This document shows positions 52,820-64,000 of a DNA stretch of 64,000 nucleotides, one piece after another. The notes beneath the pieces were generated by a model. It saw nothing but the letters and a program-made list of their open reading frames with translations. It was not told the DNA's origin and ran no database searches. Each line of letters opens with the position of its first letter. Position 1 is the first letter of the stretch. The position numbers were made by a program, and so were the translations under genes. This DNA is from Flectonema sp. DT1601. Its lineage: Eukaryota > Euglenozoa > Diplonemea > Diplonemida > Diplonemidae. The stretch lies in the NCBI GenBank assembly GCA_964019425.1, contig OZ025790.1, forward strand, positions 992,001 to 1,056,000, given 5' to 3'.

Positions 52820-55800
52820 TGTTCCGGTATGTGTTGCGTCTCTGTTATTTGTTTGTTTCAACTCAATTGGTTCATCTCAGGTTTTAGAAGTCTTCGTCCT
52901 GTTCGATGGGAAGGGCCTGAATCAAAAGTTCACTGCCCCTATTCCTCTCCCAAATTTCTTATTCAGCTCGCCACATGACTGTGTGACATTATTGCTACAT
53001 TGTAGCTCCCCTACAAAAACCTTATTTTTTGCAGTTGTCTTTTGGTTGTAGCAACTTTTATTTTATGCTTTTCTAATGTCCCAAAGTTGGTTTATTTTAC
53101 TTTTTTTTTCTGCAAGGGAACAGTCCAAAGCATAAGTCCGAACAGCCCTAAGGCCAGTGAACGCACTGATTGTTAGGTATTGTATTCCAGGGAAAGTTTG
53201 GTTTGTATACTTTATTTTTATTTTAGTTTATTTAATTTGTTAAAAGAAAACAGGTAACTTTACATGAGCATCGGCTCGAACGGCTCTGGCGAAGCGAGTG
53301 AACGAGTCTGATTGCTGAGTATTGTATTCTGTTTTCTTGTTCTTTTTTTAATTTATTTCAAACAGGGCAACAGGGGGAAAGTTTGGTTTGTATCCCCTGG
53401 GTGTTTAGCGTCACCTGTTGAGGTGTAATGTATTCTGTTTACTTCTATCCCTTTGTTTTTTTTTTTTTTTTTTTTTTTATTTCAAACAGGACAGCAGGGG
53501 GAAAGTTTGTTTCGTACCCCCCGGGTGCTTAGCGTCACCCTCCATGCGATGCTTGCGCAGGGAGAGCCAAGGGTCGAGAACCCTGGAGATTACCTTTGTT
53601 TCTTTTTGTGACTGGATTGCAGTGGCGCAACCCATCACCCCACCTGTTGGTATCTTTTTATTTTTTTTATTTAAAGAAAAAAGCAGGCTAAGTCGCCTGA
53701 GCTGGCATCGCCAGAATATTTAACTTCACATGGCAATGTCAGCTCGTGAAGGGATCCAGTTGGATCAAAGGTTTTCTCCCCCCCACTCTATTTATCGTCA
53801 TTGGTGCGCACCTTCGAACAGGAAGGCCAACACTGACGGAATTTTTTACTTCTCTTCCCAGGGTTGAACCTTGGGAAAAAAACAAACAATAAACACAGTG
53901 TAGACAAACACCCGCCGGACATCTGCAGAGCAGCGATCGATGTCGATGTCTTCGTTGTCGAACTTCCTGGCGTTTATGTTTTTGTTTTTAACAACAACAC
54001 AACACCAACTAACAGGTTTGTCTCATTGCCCGTTCTTTCTTGTTTCCCTTTGCCGCCGGAAGTACGAAGGTCGACGGAGGTTCGAAGCATTGCTTGCGAT
54101 GATGTTCCGGTATGTGTTGCGTCTCTGTTATTTGTTTGTTTCAACTCAATTGGTTCATCTCAGGTTTTAGAAGTCTTCGTCCTGTTCGATGGGAAGGGCC
54201 TGAATCAAAAGTTCACTGCCCCTATTCCTCTCCCAAATTTCTTATTCAGCTCGCCACATGACTGTGTGACATTATTGCTACATTGTAGCTCCCCTACAAA
54301 AACCTTATTTTTTGCAGTTGTCTTTTGGTTGTAGCAACTTTTATTTTATGCTTTTCTAATGTCCCAAAGTTGGTTTATTTTACTTTTTTTTTCTGCAAGG
54401 GAACAGTCCAAAGCATAAGTCCGAACAGCCCTAAGGCCAGTGAACGCACTGATTGTTAGGTATTGTATTCCAGGGAAAGTTTGGTTTGTATACTTTATTT
54501 TTATTTTAGTTTATTTAATTTGTTAAAAGAAAACAGGTAACTTTACATGAGCATCGGCTCGAACGGCTCTGGCGAAGCGAGTGAACGAGTCTGATTGCTG
54601 AGTATTGTATTCTGTTTTCTTGTTCTTTTTTTAATTTATTTCAAACAGGGCAACAGGGGGAAAGTTTGGTTTGTATCCCCTGGGTGTTTAGCGTCACCTG
54701 TTGAGGTGTAATGTATTCTGTTTACTTCTATCCCTTTGTTTTTTTTTTTTTTTTTTTTTTTATTTCAAACAGGACAGCAGGGGGAAAGTTTGTTTCGTAC
54801 CCCCCGGGTGCTTAGCGTCACCCTCCATGCGATGCTTGCGCAGGGAGAGCCAAGGGTCGAGAACCCTGGAGATTACCTTTGTTTCTTTTTGTGACTGGAT
54901 TGCAGTGGCGCAACCCATCACCCCACCTGTTGGTATCTTTTTATTTTTTTTATTTAAAGAAAAAAGCAGGCTAAGTCGCCTGAGCTGGCATCGCCAGAAT
55001 ATTTAACTTCACATGGCAATGTCAGCTCGTGAAGGGATCCAGTTGGATCAAAGGTTTTCTCCCCCCCACTCTATTTATCGTCATTGGTGCGCACCTTCGA
55101 ACAGGAAGGCCAACACTGACGGAATTTTTTACTTCTCTTCCCAGGGTTGAACCTTGGGAAAAAAACAAACAATAAACACAGTGTAGACAAACACCCGCCG
55201 GACATCTGCAGAGCAGCGATCGATGTCGATGTCTTCGTTGTCGAACTTCCTGGCGTTTATGTTTTTGTTTTTAACAACAACACAACACCAACTAACAGGT
55301 TTGTCTCATTGCCCGTTCTTTCTTGTTTCCCTTTGCCGCCGGAAGTACGAAGGTCGACGGAGGTTCGAAGCATTGCTTGCGATGATGTTCCGGTATGTGT
55401 TGCGTCTCTGTTATTTGTTTGTTTCAACTCAATTGGTTCATCTCAGGTTTTAGAAGTCTTCGTCCTGTTCGATGGGAAGGGCCTGAATCAAAAGTTCACT
55501 GCCCCTATTCCTCTCCCAAATTTCTTATTCAGCTCGCCACATGACTGTGTGACATTATTGCTACATTGTAGCTCCCCTACAAAAACCTTATTTTTTGCAG
55601 TTGTCTTTTGGTTGTAGCAACTTTTATTTTATGCTTTTCTAATGTCCCAAAGTTGGTTTATTTTACTTTTTTTTTCTGCAAGGGAACAGTCCAAAGCATA
55701 AGTCCGAACAGCCCTAAGGCCAGTGAACGCACTGATTGTTAGGTATTGTATTCCAGGGAAAGTTTGGTTTGTATACTTTATTTTTATTTTAGTTTATTTA

Positions 55801-58800
55801 ATTTGTTAAAAGAAAACAGGTAACTTTACATGAGCATCGGCTCGAACGGCTCTGGCGAAGCGAGTGAACGAGTCTGATTGCTGAGTATTGTATTCTGTTT
55901 TCTTGTTCTTTTTTTAATTTATTTCAAACAGGGCAACAGGGGGAAAGTTTGGTTTGTATCCCCTGGGTGTTTAGCGTCACCTGTTGAGGTGTAATGTATT
56001 CTGTTTACTTCTATCCCTTTGTTTTTTTTTTTTTTTTTTTTTTTATTTCAAACAGGACAGCAGGGGGAAAGTTTGTTTCGTACCCCCCGGGTGCTTAGCG
56101 TCACCCTCCATGCGATGCTTGCGCAGGGAGAGCCAAGGGTCGAGAACCCTGGAGATTACCTTTGTTTCTTTTTGTGACTGGATTGCAGTGGCGCAACCCA
56201 TCACCCCACCTGTTGGTATCTTTTTATTTTTTTTATTTAAAGAAAAAAGCAGGCTAAGTCGCCTGAGCTGGCATCGCCAGAATATTTAACTTCACATGGC
56301 AATGTCAGCTCGTGAAGGGATCCAGTTGGATCAAAGGTTTTCTCCCCCCCACTCTATTTATCGTCATTGGTGCGCACCTTCGAACAGGAAGGCCAACACT
56401 GACGGAATTTTTTACTTCTCTTCCCAGGGTTGAACCTTGGGAAAAAAACAAACAATAAACACAGTGTAGACAAACACCCGCCGGACATCTGCAGAGCAGC
56501 GATCGATGTCGATGTCTTCGTTGTCGAACTTCCTGGCGTTTATGTTTTTGTTTTTAACAACAACACAACACCAACTAACAGGTTTGTCTCATTGCCCGTT
56601 CTTTCTTGTTTCCCTTTGCCGCCGGAAGTACGAAGGTCGACGGAGGTTCGAAGCATTGCTTGCGATGATGTTCCGGTATGTGTTGCGTCTCTGTTATTTG
56701 TTTGTTTCAACTCAATTGGTTCATCTCAGGTTTTAGAAGTCTTCGTCCTGTTCGATGGGAAGGGCCTGAATCAAAAGTTCACTGCCCCTATTCCTCTCCC
56801 AAATTTCTTATTCAGCTCGCCACATGACTGTGTGACATTATTGCTACATTGTAGCTCCCCTACAAAAACCTTATTTTTTGCAGTTGTCTTTTGGTTGTAG
56901 CAACTTTTATTTTATGCTTTTCTAATGTCCCAAAGTTGGTTTATTTTACTTTTTTTTTCTGCAAGGGAACAGTCCAAAGCATAAGTCCGAACAGCCCTAA
57001 GGCCAGTGAACGCACTGATTGTTAGGTATTGTATTCCAGGGAAAGTTTGGTTTGTATACTTTATTTTTATTTTAGTTTATTTAATTTGTTAAAAGAAAAC
57101 AGGTAACTTTACATGAGCATCGGCTCGAACGGCTCTGGCGAAGCGAGTGAACGAGTCTGATTGCTGAGTATTGTATTCTGTTTTCTTGTTCTTTTTTTAA
57201 TTTATTTCAAACAGGGCAACAGGGGGAAAGTTTGGTTTGTATCCCCTGGGTGTTTAGCGTCACCTGTTGAGGTGTAATGTATTCTGTTTACTTCTATCCC
57301 TTTGTTTTTTTTTTTTTTTTTTTTTTTATTTCAAACAGGACAGCAGGGGGAAAGTTTGTTTCGTACCCCCCGGGTGCTTAGCGTCACCCTCCATGCGATG
57401 CTTGCGCAGGGAGAGCCAAGGGTCGAGAACCCTGGAGATTACCTTTGTTTCTTTTTGTGACTGGATTGCAGTGGCGCAACCCATCACCCCACCTGTTGGT
57501 ATCTTTTTATTTTTTTTATTTAAAGAAAAAAGCAGGCTAAGTCGCCTGAGCTGGCATCGCCAGAATATTTAACTTCACATGGCAATGTCAGCTCGTGAAG
57601 GGATCCAGTTGGATCAAAGGTTTTCTCCCCCCCACTCTATTTATCGTCATTGGTGCGCACCTTCGAACAGGAAGGCCAACACTGACGGAATTTTTTACTT
57701 CTCTTCCCAGGGTTGAACCTTGGGAAAAAAACAAACAATAAACACAGTGTAGACAAACACCCGCCGGACATCTGCAGAGCAGCGATCGATGTCGATGTCT
57801 TCGTTGTCGAACTTCCTGGCGTTTATGTTTTTGTTTTTAACAACAACACAACACCAACTAACAGGTTTGTCTCATTGCCCGTTCTTTCTTGTTTCCCTTT
57901 GCCGCCGGAAGTACGAAGGTCGACGGAGGTTCGAAGCATTGCTTGCGATGATGTTCCGGTATGTGTTGCGTCTCTGTTATTTGTTTGTTTCAACTCAATT
58001 GGTTCATCTCAGGTTTTAGAAGTCTTCGTCCTGTTCGATGGGAAGGGCCTGAATCAAAAGTTCACTGCCCCTATTCCTCTCCCAAATTTCTTATTCAGCT
58101 CGCCACATGACTGTGTGACATTATTGCTACATTGTAGCTCCCCTACAAAAACCTTATTTTTTGCAGTTGTCTTTTGGTTGTAGCAACTTTTATTTTATGC
58201 TTTTCTAATGTCCCAAAGTTGGTTTATTTTACTTTTTTTTTCTGCAAGGGAACAGTCCAAAGCATAAGTCCGAACAGCCCTAAGGCCAGTGAACGCACTG
58301 ATTGTTAGGTATTGTATTCCAGGGAAAGTTTGGTTTGTATACTTTATTTTTATTTTAGTTTATTTAATTTGTTAAAAGAAAACAGGTAACTTTACATGAG
58401 CATCGGCTCGAACGGCTCTGGCGAAGCGATGTGAACGAGTCTGATTGCTGAGTATTGTATTCTGTTTTCTTGTTCTTTTTTTAATTTATTTCAAACAGGG
58501 CAACAGGGGGAAAGTTTGGTTTGTATCCCCTGGGTGTTTAGCGTCACCTGTTGAGGTGTAATGTATTCTGTTTACTTCTATCCCTTTGTTTTTTTTTTTT
58601 TTTTTTTTTTTATTTCAAACAGGACAGCAGGGGGAAAGTTTGTTTCGTACCCCCCGGGTGCTTAGCGTCACCCTCCATGCGATGCTTGCGCAGGGAGAGC
58701 CAAGGGTCGAGAACCCTGGAGATTACCTTTGTTTCTTTTTGTGACTGGATTGCAGTGGCGCAACCCATCACCCCACCTGTTGGTATCTTTTTATTTTTTT

Positions 58801-61800
58801 TATTTAAAGAAAAAAGCAGGCTAAGTCGCCTGAGCTGGCATCGCCAGAATATTTAACTTCACATGGCAATGTCAGCTCGTGAAGGGATCCAGTTGGATCA
58901 AAGGTTTTCTCCCCCCCACTCTATTTATCGTCATTGGTGCGCACCTTCGAACAGGAAGGCCAACACTGACGGAATTTTTTACTTCTCTTCCCAGGGTTGA
59001 ACCTTGGGAAAAAAACAAACAATAAACACAGTGTAGACAAACACCCGCCGGACATCTGCAGAGCAGCGATCGATGTCGATGTCTTCGTTGTCGAACTTCC
59101 TGGCGTTTATGTTTTTGTTTTTAACAACAACACAACACCAACTAACAGGTTTGTCTCATTGCCCGTTCTTTCTTGTTTCCCTTTGCCGCCGGAAGTACGA
59201 AGGTCGACGGAGGTTCGAAGCATTGCTTGCGATGATGTTCCGGTATGTGTTGCGTCTCTGTTATTTGTTTGTTTCAACTCAATTGGTTCATCTCAGGTTT
59301 TAGAAGTCTTCGTCCTGTTCGATGGGAAGGGCCTGAATCAAAAGTTCACTGCCCCTATTCCTCTCCCAAATTTCTTATTCAGCTCGCCACATGACTGTGT
59401 GACATTATTGCTACATTGTAGCTCCCCTACAAAAACCTTATTTTTTGCAGTTGTCTTTTGGTTGTAGCAACTTTTATTTTATGCTTTTCTAATGTCCCAA
59501 AGTTGGTTTATTTTACTTTTTTTTTCTGCAAGGGAACAGTCCAAAGCATAAGTCCGAACAGCCCTAAGGCCAGTGAACGCACTGATTGTTAGGTATTGTA
59601 TTCCAGGGAAAGTTTGGTTTGTATACTTTATTTTTATTTTAGTTTATTTAATTTGTTAAAAGAAAACAGGTAACTTTACATGAGCATCGGCTCGAACGGC
59701 TCTGGCGAAGCGAGTGAACGAGTCTGATTGCTGAGTATTGTATTCTGTTTTCTTGTTCTTTTTTTAATTTATTTCAAACAGGGCAACAGGGGGAAAGTTT
59801 GGTTTGTATCCCCTGGGTGTTTAGCGTCACCTGTTGAGGTGTAATGTATTCTGTTTACTTCTATCCCTTTGTTTTTTTTTTTTTTTTTTTTTTTATTTCA
59901 AACAGGACAGCAGGGGGAAAGTTTGTTTCGTACCCCCCGGGTGCTTAGCGTCACCCTCCATGCGATGCTTGCGCAGGGAGAGCCAAGGGTCGAGAACCCT
60001 GGAGATTACCTTTGTTTCTTTTTGTGACTGGATTGCAGTGGCGCAACCCATCACCCCACCTGTTGGTATCTTTTTATTTTTTTTATTTAAAGAAAAAAGC
60101 AGGCTAAGTCGCCTGAGCTGGCATCGCCAGAATATTTAACTTCACATGGCAATGTCAGCTCGTGAAGGGATCCAGTTGGATCAAAGGTTTTCTCCCCCCC
60201 ACTCTATTTATCGTCATTGGTGCGCACCTTCGAACAGGAAGGCCAACACTGACGGAATTTTTTACTTCTCTTCCCAGGGTTGAACCTTGGGAAAAAAACA
60301 AACAATAAACACAGTGTAGACAAACACCCGCCGGACATCTGCAGAGCAGCGATCGATGTCGATGTCTTCGTTGTCGAACTTCCTGGCGTTTATGTTTTTG
60401 TTTTTAACAACAACACAACACCAACTAACAGGTTTGTCTCATTGCCCGTTCTTTCTTGTTTCCCTTTGCCGCCGGAAGTACGAAGGTCGACGGAGGTTCG
60501 AAGCATTGCTTGCGATGATGTTCCGGTATGTGTTGCGTCTCTGTTATTTGTTTGTTTCAACTCAATTGGTTCATCTCAGGTTTTAGAAGTCTTCGTCCTG
60601 TTCGATGGGAAGGGCCTGAATCAAAAGTTCACTGCCCCTATTCCTCTCCCAAATTTCTTATTCAGCTCGCCACATGACTGTGTGACATTATTGCTACATT
60701 GTAGCTCCCCTACAAAAACCTTATTTTTTGCAGTTGTCTTTTGGTTGTAGCAACTTTTATTTTATGCTTTTCTAATGTCCCAAAGTTGGTTTATTTTACT
60801 TTTTTTTTCTGCAAGGGAACAGTCCAAAGCATAAGTCCGAACAGCCCTAAGGCCAGTGAACGCACTGATTGTTAGGTATTGTATTCCAGGGAAAGTTTGG
60901 TTTGTATACTTTATTTTTATTTTAGTTTATTTAATTTGTTAAAAGAAAACAGGTAACTTTACATGAGCATCGGCTCGAACGGCTCTGGCGAAGCGAGTGA
61001 ACGAGTCTGATTGCTGAGTATTGTATTCTGTTTTCTTGTTCTTTTTTTAATTTATTTCAAACAGGGCAACAGGGGGAAAGTTTGGTTTGTATCCCCTGGG
61101 TGTTTAGCGTCACCTGTTGAGGTGTAATGTATTCTGTTTACTTCTATCCCTTTGTTTTTTTTTTTTTTTTTTTTTTTATTTCAAACAGGACAGCAGGGGG
61201 AAAGTTTGTTTCGTACCCCCCGGGTGCTTAGCGTCACCCTCCATGCGATGCTTGCGCAGGGAGAGCCAAGGGTCGAGAACCCTGGAGATTACCTTTGTTT
61301 CTTTTTGTGACTGGATTGCAGTGGCGCAACCCATCACCCCACCTGTTGGTATCTTTTTATTTTTTTTATTTAAAGAAAAAAGCAGGCTAAGTCGCCTGAG
61401 CTGGCATCGCCAGAATATTTAACTTCACATGGCAATGTCAGCTCGTGAAGGGATCCAGTTGGATCAAAGGTTTTCTCCCCCCCACTCTATTTATCGTCAT
61501 TGGTGCGCACCTTCGAACAGGAAGGCCAACACTGACGGAATTTTTTACTTCTCTTCCCAGGGTTGAACCTTGGGAAAAAAACAAACAATAAACACAGTGT
61601 AGACAAACACCCGCCGGACATCTGCAGAGCAGCGATCGATGTCGATGTCTTCGTTGTCGAACTTCCTGGCGTTTATGTTTTTGTTTTTAACAACAACACA
61701 ACACCAACTAACAGGTTTGTCTCATTGCCCGTTCTTTCTTGTTTCCCTTTGCCGCCGGAAGTACGAAGGTCGACGGAGGTTCGAAGCATTGCTTGCGATG

Positions 61801-64000
61801 ATGTTCCGGTATGTGTTGCGTCTCTGTTATTTGTTTGTTTCAACTCAATTGGTTCATCTCAGGTTTTAGAAGTCTTCGTCCTGTTCGATGGGAAGGGCCT
61901 GAATCAAAAGTTCACTGCCCCTATTCCTCTCCCAAATTTCTTATTCAGCTCGCCACATGACTGTGTGACATTATTGCTACATTGTAGCTCCCCTACAAAA
62001 ACCTTATTTTTTGCAGTTGTCTTTTGGTTGTAGCAACTTTTATTTTATGCTTTTCTAATGTCCCAAAGTTGGTTTATTTTACTTTTTTTTTCTGCAAGGG
62101 AACAGTCCAAAGCATAAGTCCGAACAGCCCTAAGGCCAGTGAACGCACTGATTGTTAGGTATTGTATTCCAGGGAAAGTTTGGTTTGTATACTTTATTTT
62201 TATTTTAGTTTATTTAATTTGTTAAAAGAAAACAGGTAACTTTACATGAGCATCGGCTCGAACGGCTCTGGCGAAGCGAGTGAACGAGTCTGATTGCTGA
62301 GTATTGTATTCTGTTTTCTTGTTCTTTTTTTAATTTATTTCAAACAGGGCAACAGGGGGAAAGTTTGGTTTGTATCCCCTGGGTGTTTAGCGTCACCTGT
62401 TGAGGTGTAATGTATTCTGTTTACTTCTATCCCTTTGTTTTTTTTTTTTTTTTTTTTTTTATTTCAAACAGGACAGCAGGGGGAAAGTTTGTTTCGTACC
62501 CCCCGGGTGCTTAGCGTCACCCTCCATGCGATGCTTGCGCAGGGAGAGCCAAGGGTCGAGAACCCTGGAGATTACCTTTGTTTCTTTTTGTGACTGGATT
62601 GCAGTGGCGCAACCCATCACCCCACCTGTTGGTATCTTTTTATTTTTTTTATTTAAAGAAAAAAGCAGGCTAAGTCGCCTGAGCTGGCATCGCCAGAATA
62701 TTTAACTTCACATGGCAATGTCAGCTCGTGAAGGGATCCAGTTGGATCAAAGGTTTTCTCCCCCCCACTCTATTTATCGTCATTGGTGCGCACCTTCGAA
62801 CAGGAAGGCCAACACTGACGGAATTTTTTACTTCTCTTCCCAGGGTTGAACCTTGGGAAAAAAACAAACAATAAACACAGTGTAGACAAACACCCGCCGG
62901 ACATCTGCAGAGCAGCGATCGATGTCGATGTCTTCGTTGTCGAACTTCCTGGCGTTTATGTTTTTGTTTTTAACAACAACACAACACCAACTAACAGGTT
63001 TGTCTCATTGCCCGTTCTTTCTTGTTTCCCTTTGCCGCCGGAAGTACGAAGGTCGACGGAGGTTCGAAGCATTGCTTGCGATGATGTTCCGGTATGTGTT
63101 GCGTCTCTGTTATTTGTTTGTTTCAACTCAATTGGTTCATCTCAGGTTTTAGAAGTCTTCGTCCTGTTCGATGGGAAGGGCCTGAATCAAAAGTTCACTG
63201 CCCCTATTCCTCTCCCAAATTTCTTATTCAGCTCGCCACATGACTGTGTGACATTATTGCTACATTGTAGCTCCCCTACAAAAACCTTATTTTTTGCAGT
63301 TGTCTTTTGGTTGTAGCAACTTTTATTTTATGCTTTTCTAATGTCCCAAAGTTGGTTTATTTTACTTTTTTTTTCTGCAAGGGAACAGTCCAAAGCATAA
63401 GTCCGAACAGCCCTAAGGCCAGTGAACGCACTGATTGTTAGGTATTGTATTCCAGGGAAAGTTTGGTTTGTATACTTTATTTTTATTTTAGTTTATTTAA
63501 TTTGTTAAAAGAAAACAGGTAACTTTACATGAGCATCGGCTCGAACGGCTCTGGCGAAGCGAGTGAACGAGTCTGATTGCTGAGTATTGTATTCTGTTTT
63601 CTTGTTCTTTTTTTAATTTATTTCAAACAGGGCAACAGGGGGAAAGTTTGGTTTGTATCCCCTGGGTGTTTAGCGTCACCTGTTGAGGTGTAATGTATTC
63701 TGTTTACTTCTATCCCTTTGTTTTTTTTTTTTTTTTTTTTTTTATTTCAAACAGGACAGCAGGGGGAAAGTTTGTTTCGTACCCCCCGGGTGCTTAGCGT
63801 CACCCTCCATGCGATGCTTGCGCAGGGAGAGCCAAGGGTCGAGAACCCTGGAGATTACCTTTGTTTCTTTTTGTGACTGGATTGCAGTGGCGCAACCCAT
63901 CACCCCACCTGTTGGTATCTTTTTATTTTTTTTATTTAAAGAAAAAAGCAGGCTAAGTCGCCTGAGCTGGCATCGCCAGAATATTTAACTTCACATGGCA
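52784..64000 (+). repeat. Head-to-tail tandem array of a 1283-bp unit (about 8.7 copies)
   Basis: It begins inside AAGGTCGACGGAGGTTCG at 52784, which recurs at 54067 and every 1283 bp to the window end. Apart from one extra T at about 58430 (that copy is 1284 bp) the copies look identical, including a 23-T run in each. The unit has five modules, each a T-rich tract ending in an AG (in the first copy near 53110, 53255, 53368, 53492 and 53672) followed by 60-140 bases of mixed sequence with small hairpins. Two of the modules are close relatives (TTTCAAACAGG then CAGGGGGAAAGTTTG). I found no rRNA, SL RNA, snRNA or tRNA in it. The strand is that of the exon-like segment. Confidence 0.95.
53862..54109 (+). 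other. Exon-like segment in the 1283-bp unit (one instance of about eight)
   Basis: It is preceded by TTTTTTACTTCTCTTCCCAG, the best acceptor in the unit, and followed by TTCCG|GTATGTG, the same donor consensus as the verified introns. It is 248 bases long, with one frame open throughout (frame starting TTG at 53864, reading NLGKKTNNKHSVDKHPPD). The frame continues 225 bases past the donor to a stop at 54334. It recurs every 1283 bp. Whether it is translated is unknown; no ATG starts the frame. Confidence 0.4.

Noticed and set aside
53418-53723. 101-codon frame repeated in every array unit
   Set aside because: A run of Phe comes from the 23-T tract and the first codon is not ATG; there is no domain and no credible upstream signal.
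53864-54334. 156-codon frame repeated in every array unit as a protein gene
   Set aside because: It starts with TTG, not ATG, and crosses a GTATGT donor. I keep only the exon-like part as a possibility.
52784-64000. Array as 5S rRNA, SL RNA or snRNA genes
   Set aside because: I looked for the 5S internal control region, a leader-plus-donor-plus-Sm-site layout and the U1, U2 and U6 5' ends and found none.
1-64000. Telomeric repeats or a chromosome end
   Set aside because: No tandem TTAGGG-type repeat is present; the TAGGGC motifs at 29520-29600 are subterminal motifs of a TIR element.

Overview
The window looks like nuclear DNA of a unicellular eukaryote. Spliceosomal introns with GTATGT or GTATGA donors interrupt two genes, long A and T homopolymers fill the non-coding DNA, and the proteins are secreted or surface types. 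My best guess is a euglenozoan (diplonemid or other kinetoplastid relative). The reasons are decayed leucine-rich repeats of the VDLSGL..VT.IGD.FL..C type, Cys-rich repeats with a C.DPN....DW.C.C core, all convincing genes on one strand, and a pyrimidine tract plus AG just upstream of most start codons, as expected for spliced-leader addition. The cis-introns argue against an ordinary trypanosomatid. This placement is an inference.

From 1 to 29.3 kb is the gene-bearing half, all on the minus strand. In order of transcription it holds: a roughly 2079-residue Cys-rich type I membrane protein with five exons and a Tudor-like cytoplasmic end (29274-22265); a roughly 1442-residue adhesin-like protein with Cys-rich repeats, a Pro/Thr stalk, one membrane helix and a coiled-coil tail (19188-14790); a small protein with an MGC acylation signal (13075-12710); an 814-residue secreted or GPI-anchored protein (9326-6882); a GH20 beta-hexosaminidase (4673-2859); and a frameshifted LRR gene remnant (2026-1362). 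Spacers are 0.8 to 3.4 kb long and hold homopolymers and a dispersed repeat of about 150 bp.

From 29.3 to 52.3 kb is a repeat-rich block with almost no host genes. About 50 copies of a 110-150 bp satellite unit, each with three short palindromes, lie in both orientations. They are broken by TIR elements: 29481-30244; a hAT-like element at 32497-34914 that itself carries a TA-flanked MITE; an element at 40992-42853 coding a zinc-binding, transposase-like protein; and two related GGGAAAA-ended elements at 43148-44188 and 45345-46739 sitting in homopolymers. Duplicated mosaic blocks give the region a large, imperfect palindromic layout. tRNA-like modules with good A and B boxes lie inside two of the TIR elements and at 52.3 kb.

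From 52784 to the end is a head-to-tail array of a 1283-bp unit (about 8.7 copies) that is almost invariant, down to a 23-T run. Each unit has five T-tract-plus-AG modules and one exon-like segment bounded by a strong acceptor and a GTATGT donor. I could not match it to rRNA, SL RNA or snRNA.

The genes suggest a cell that invests in large adhesive surface proteins and secreted glycan hydrolysis. The repeat half looks like heterochromatin or a subtelomere beginning just upstream of the 2079-residue gene.
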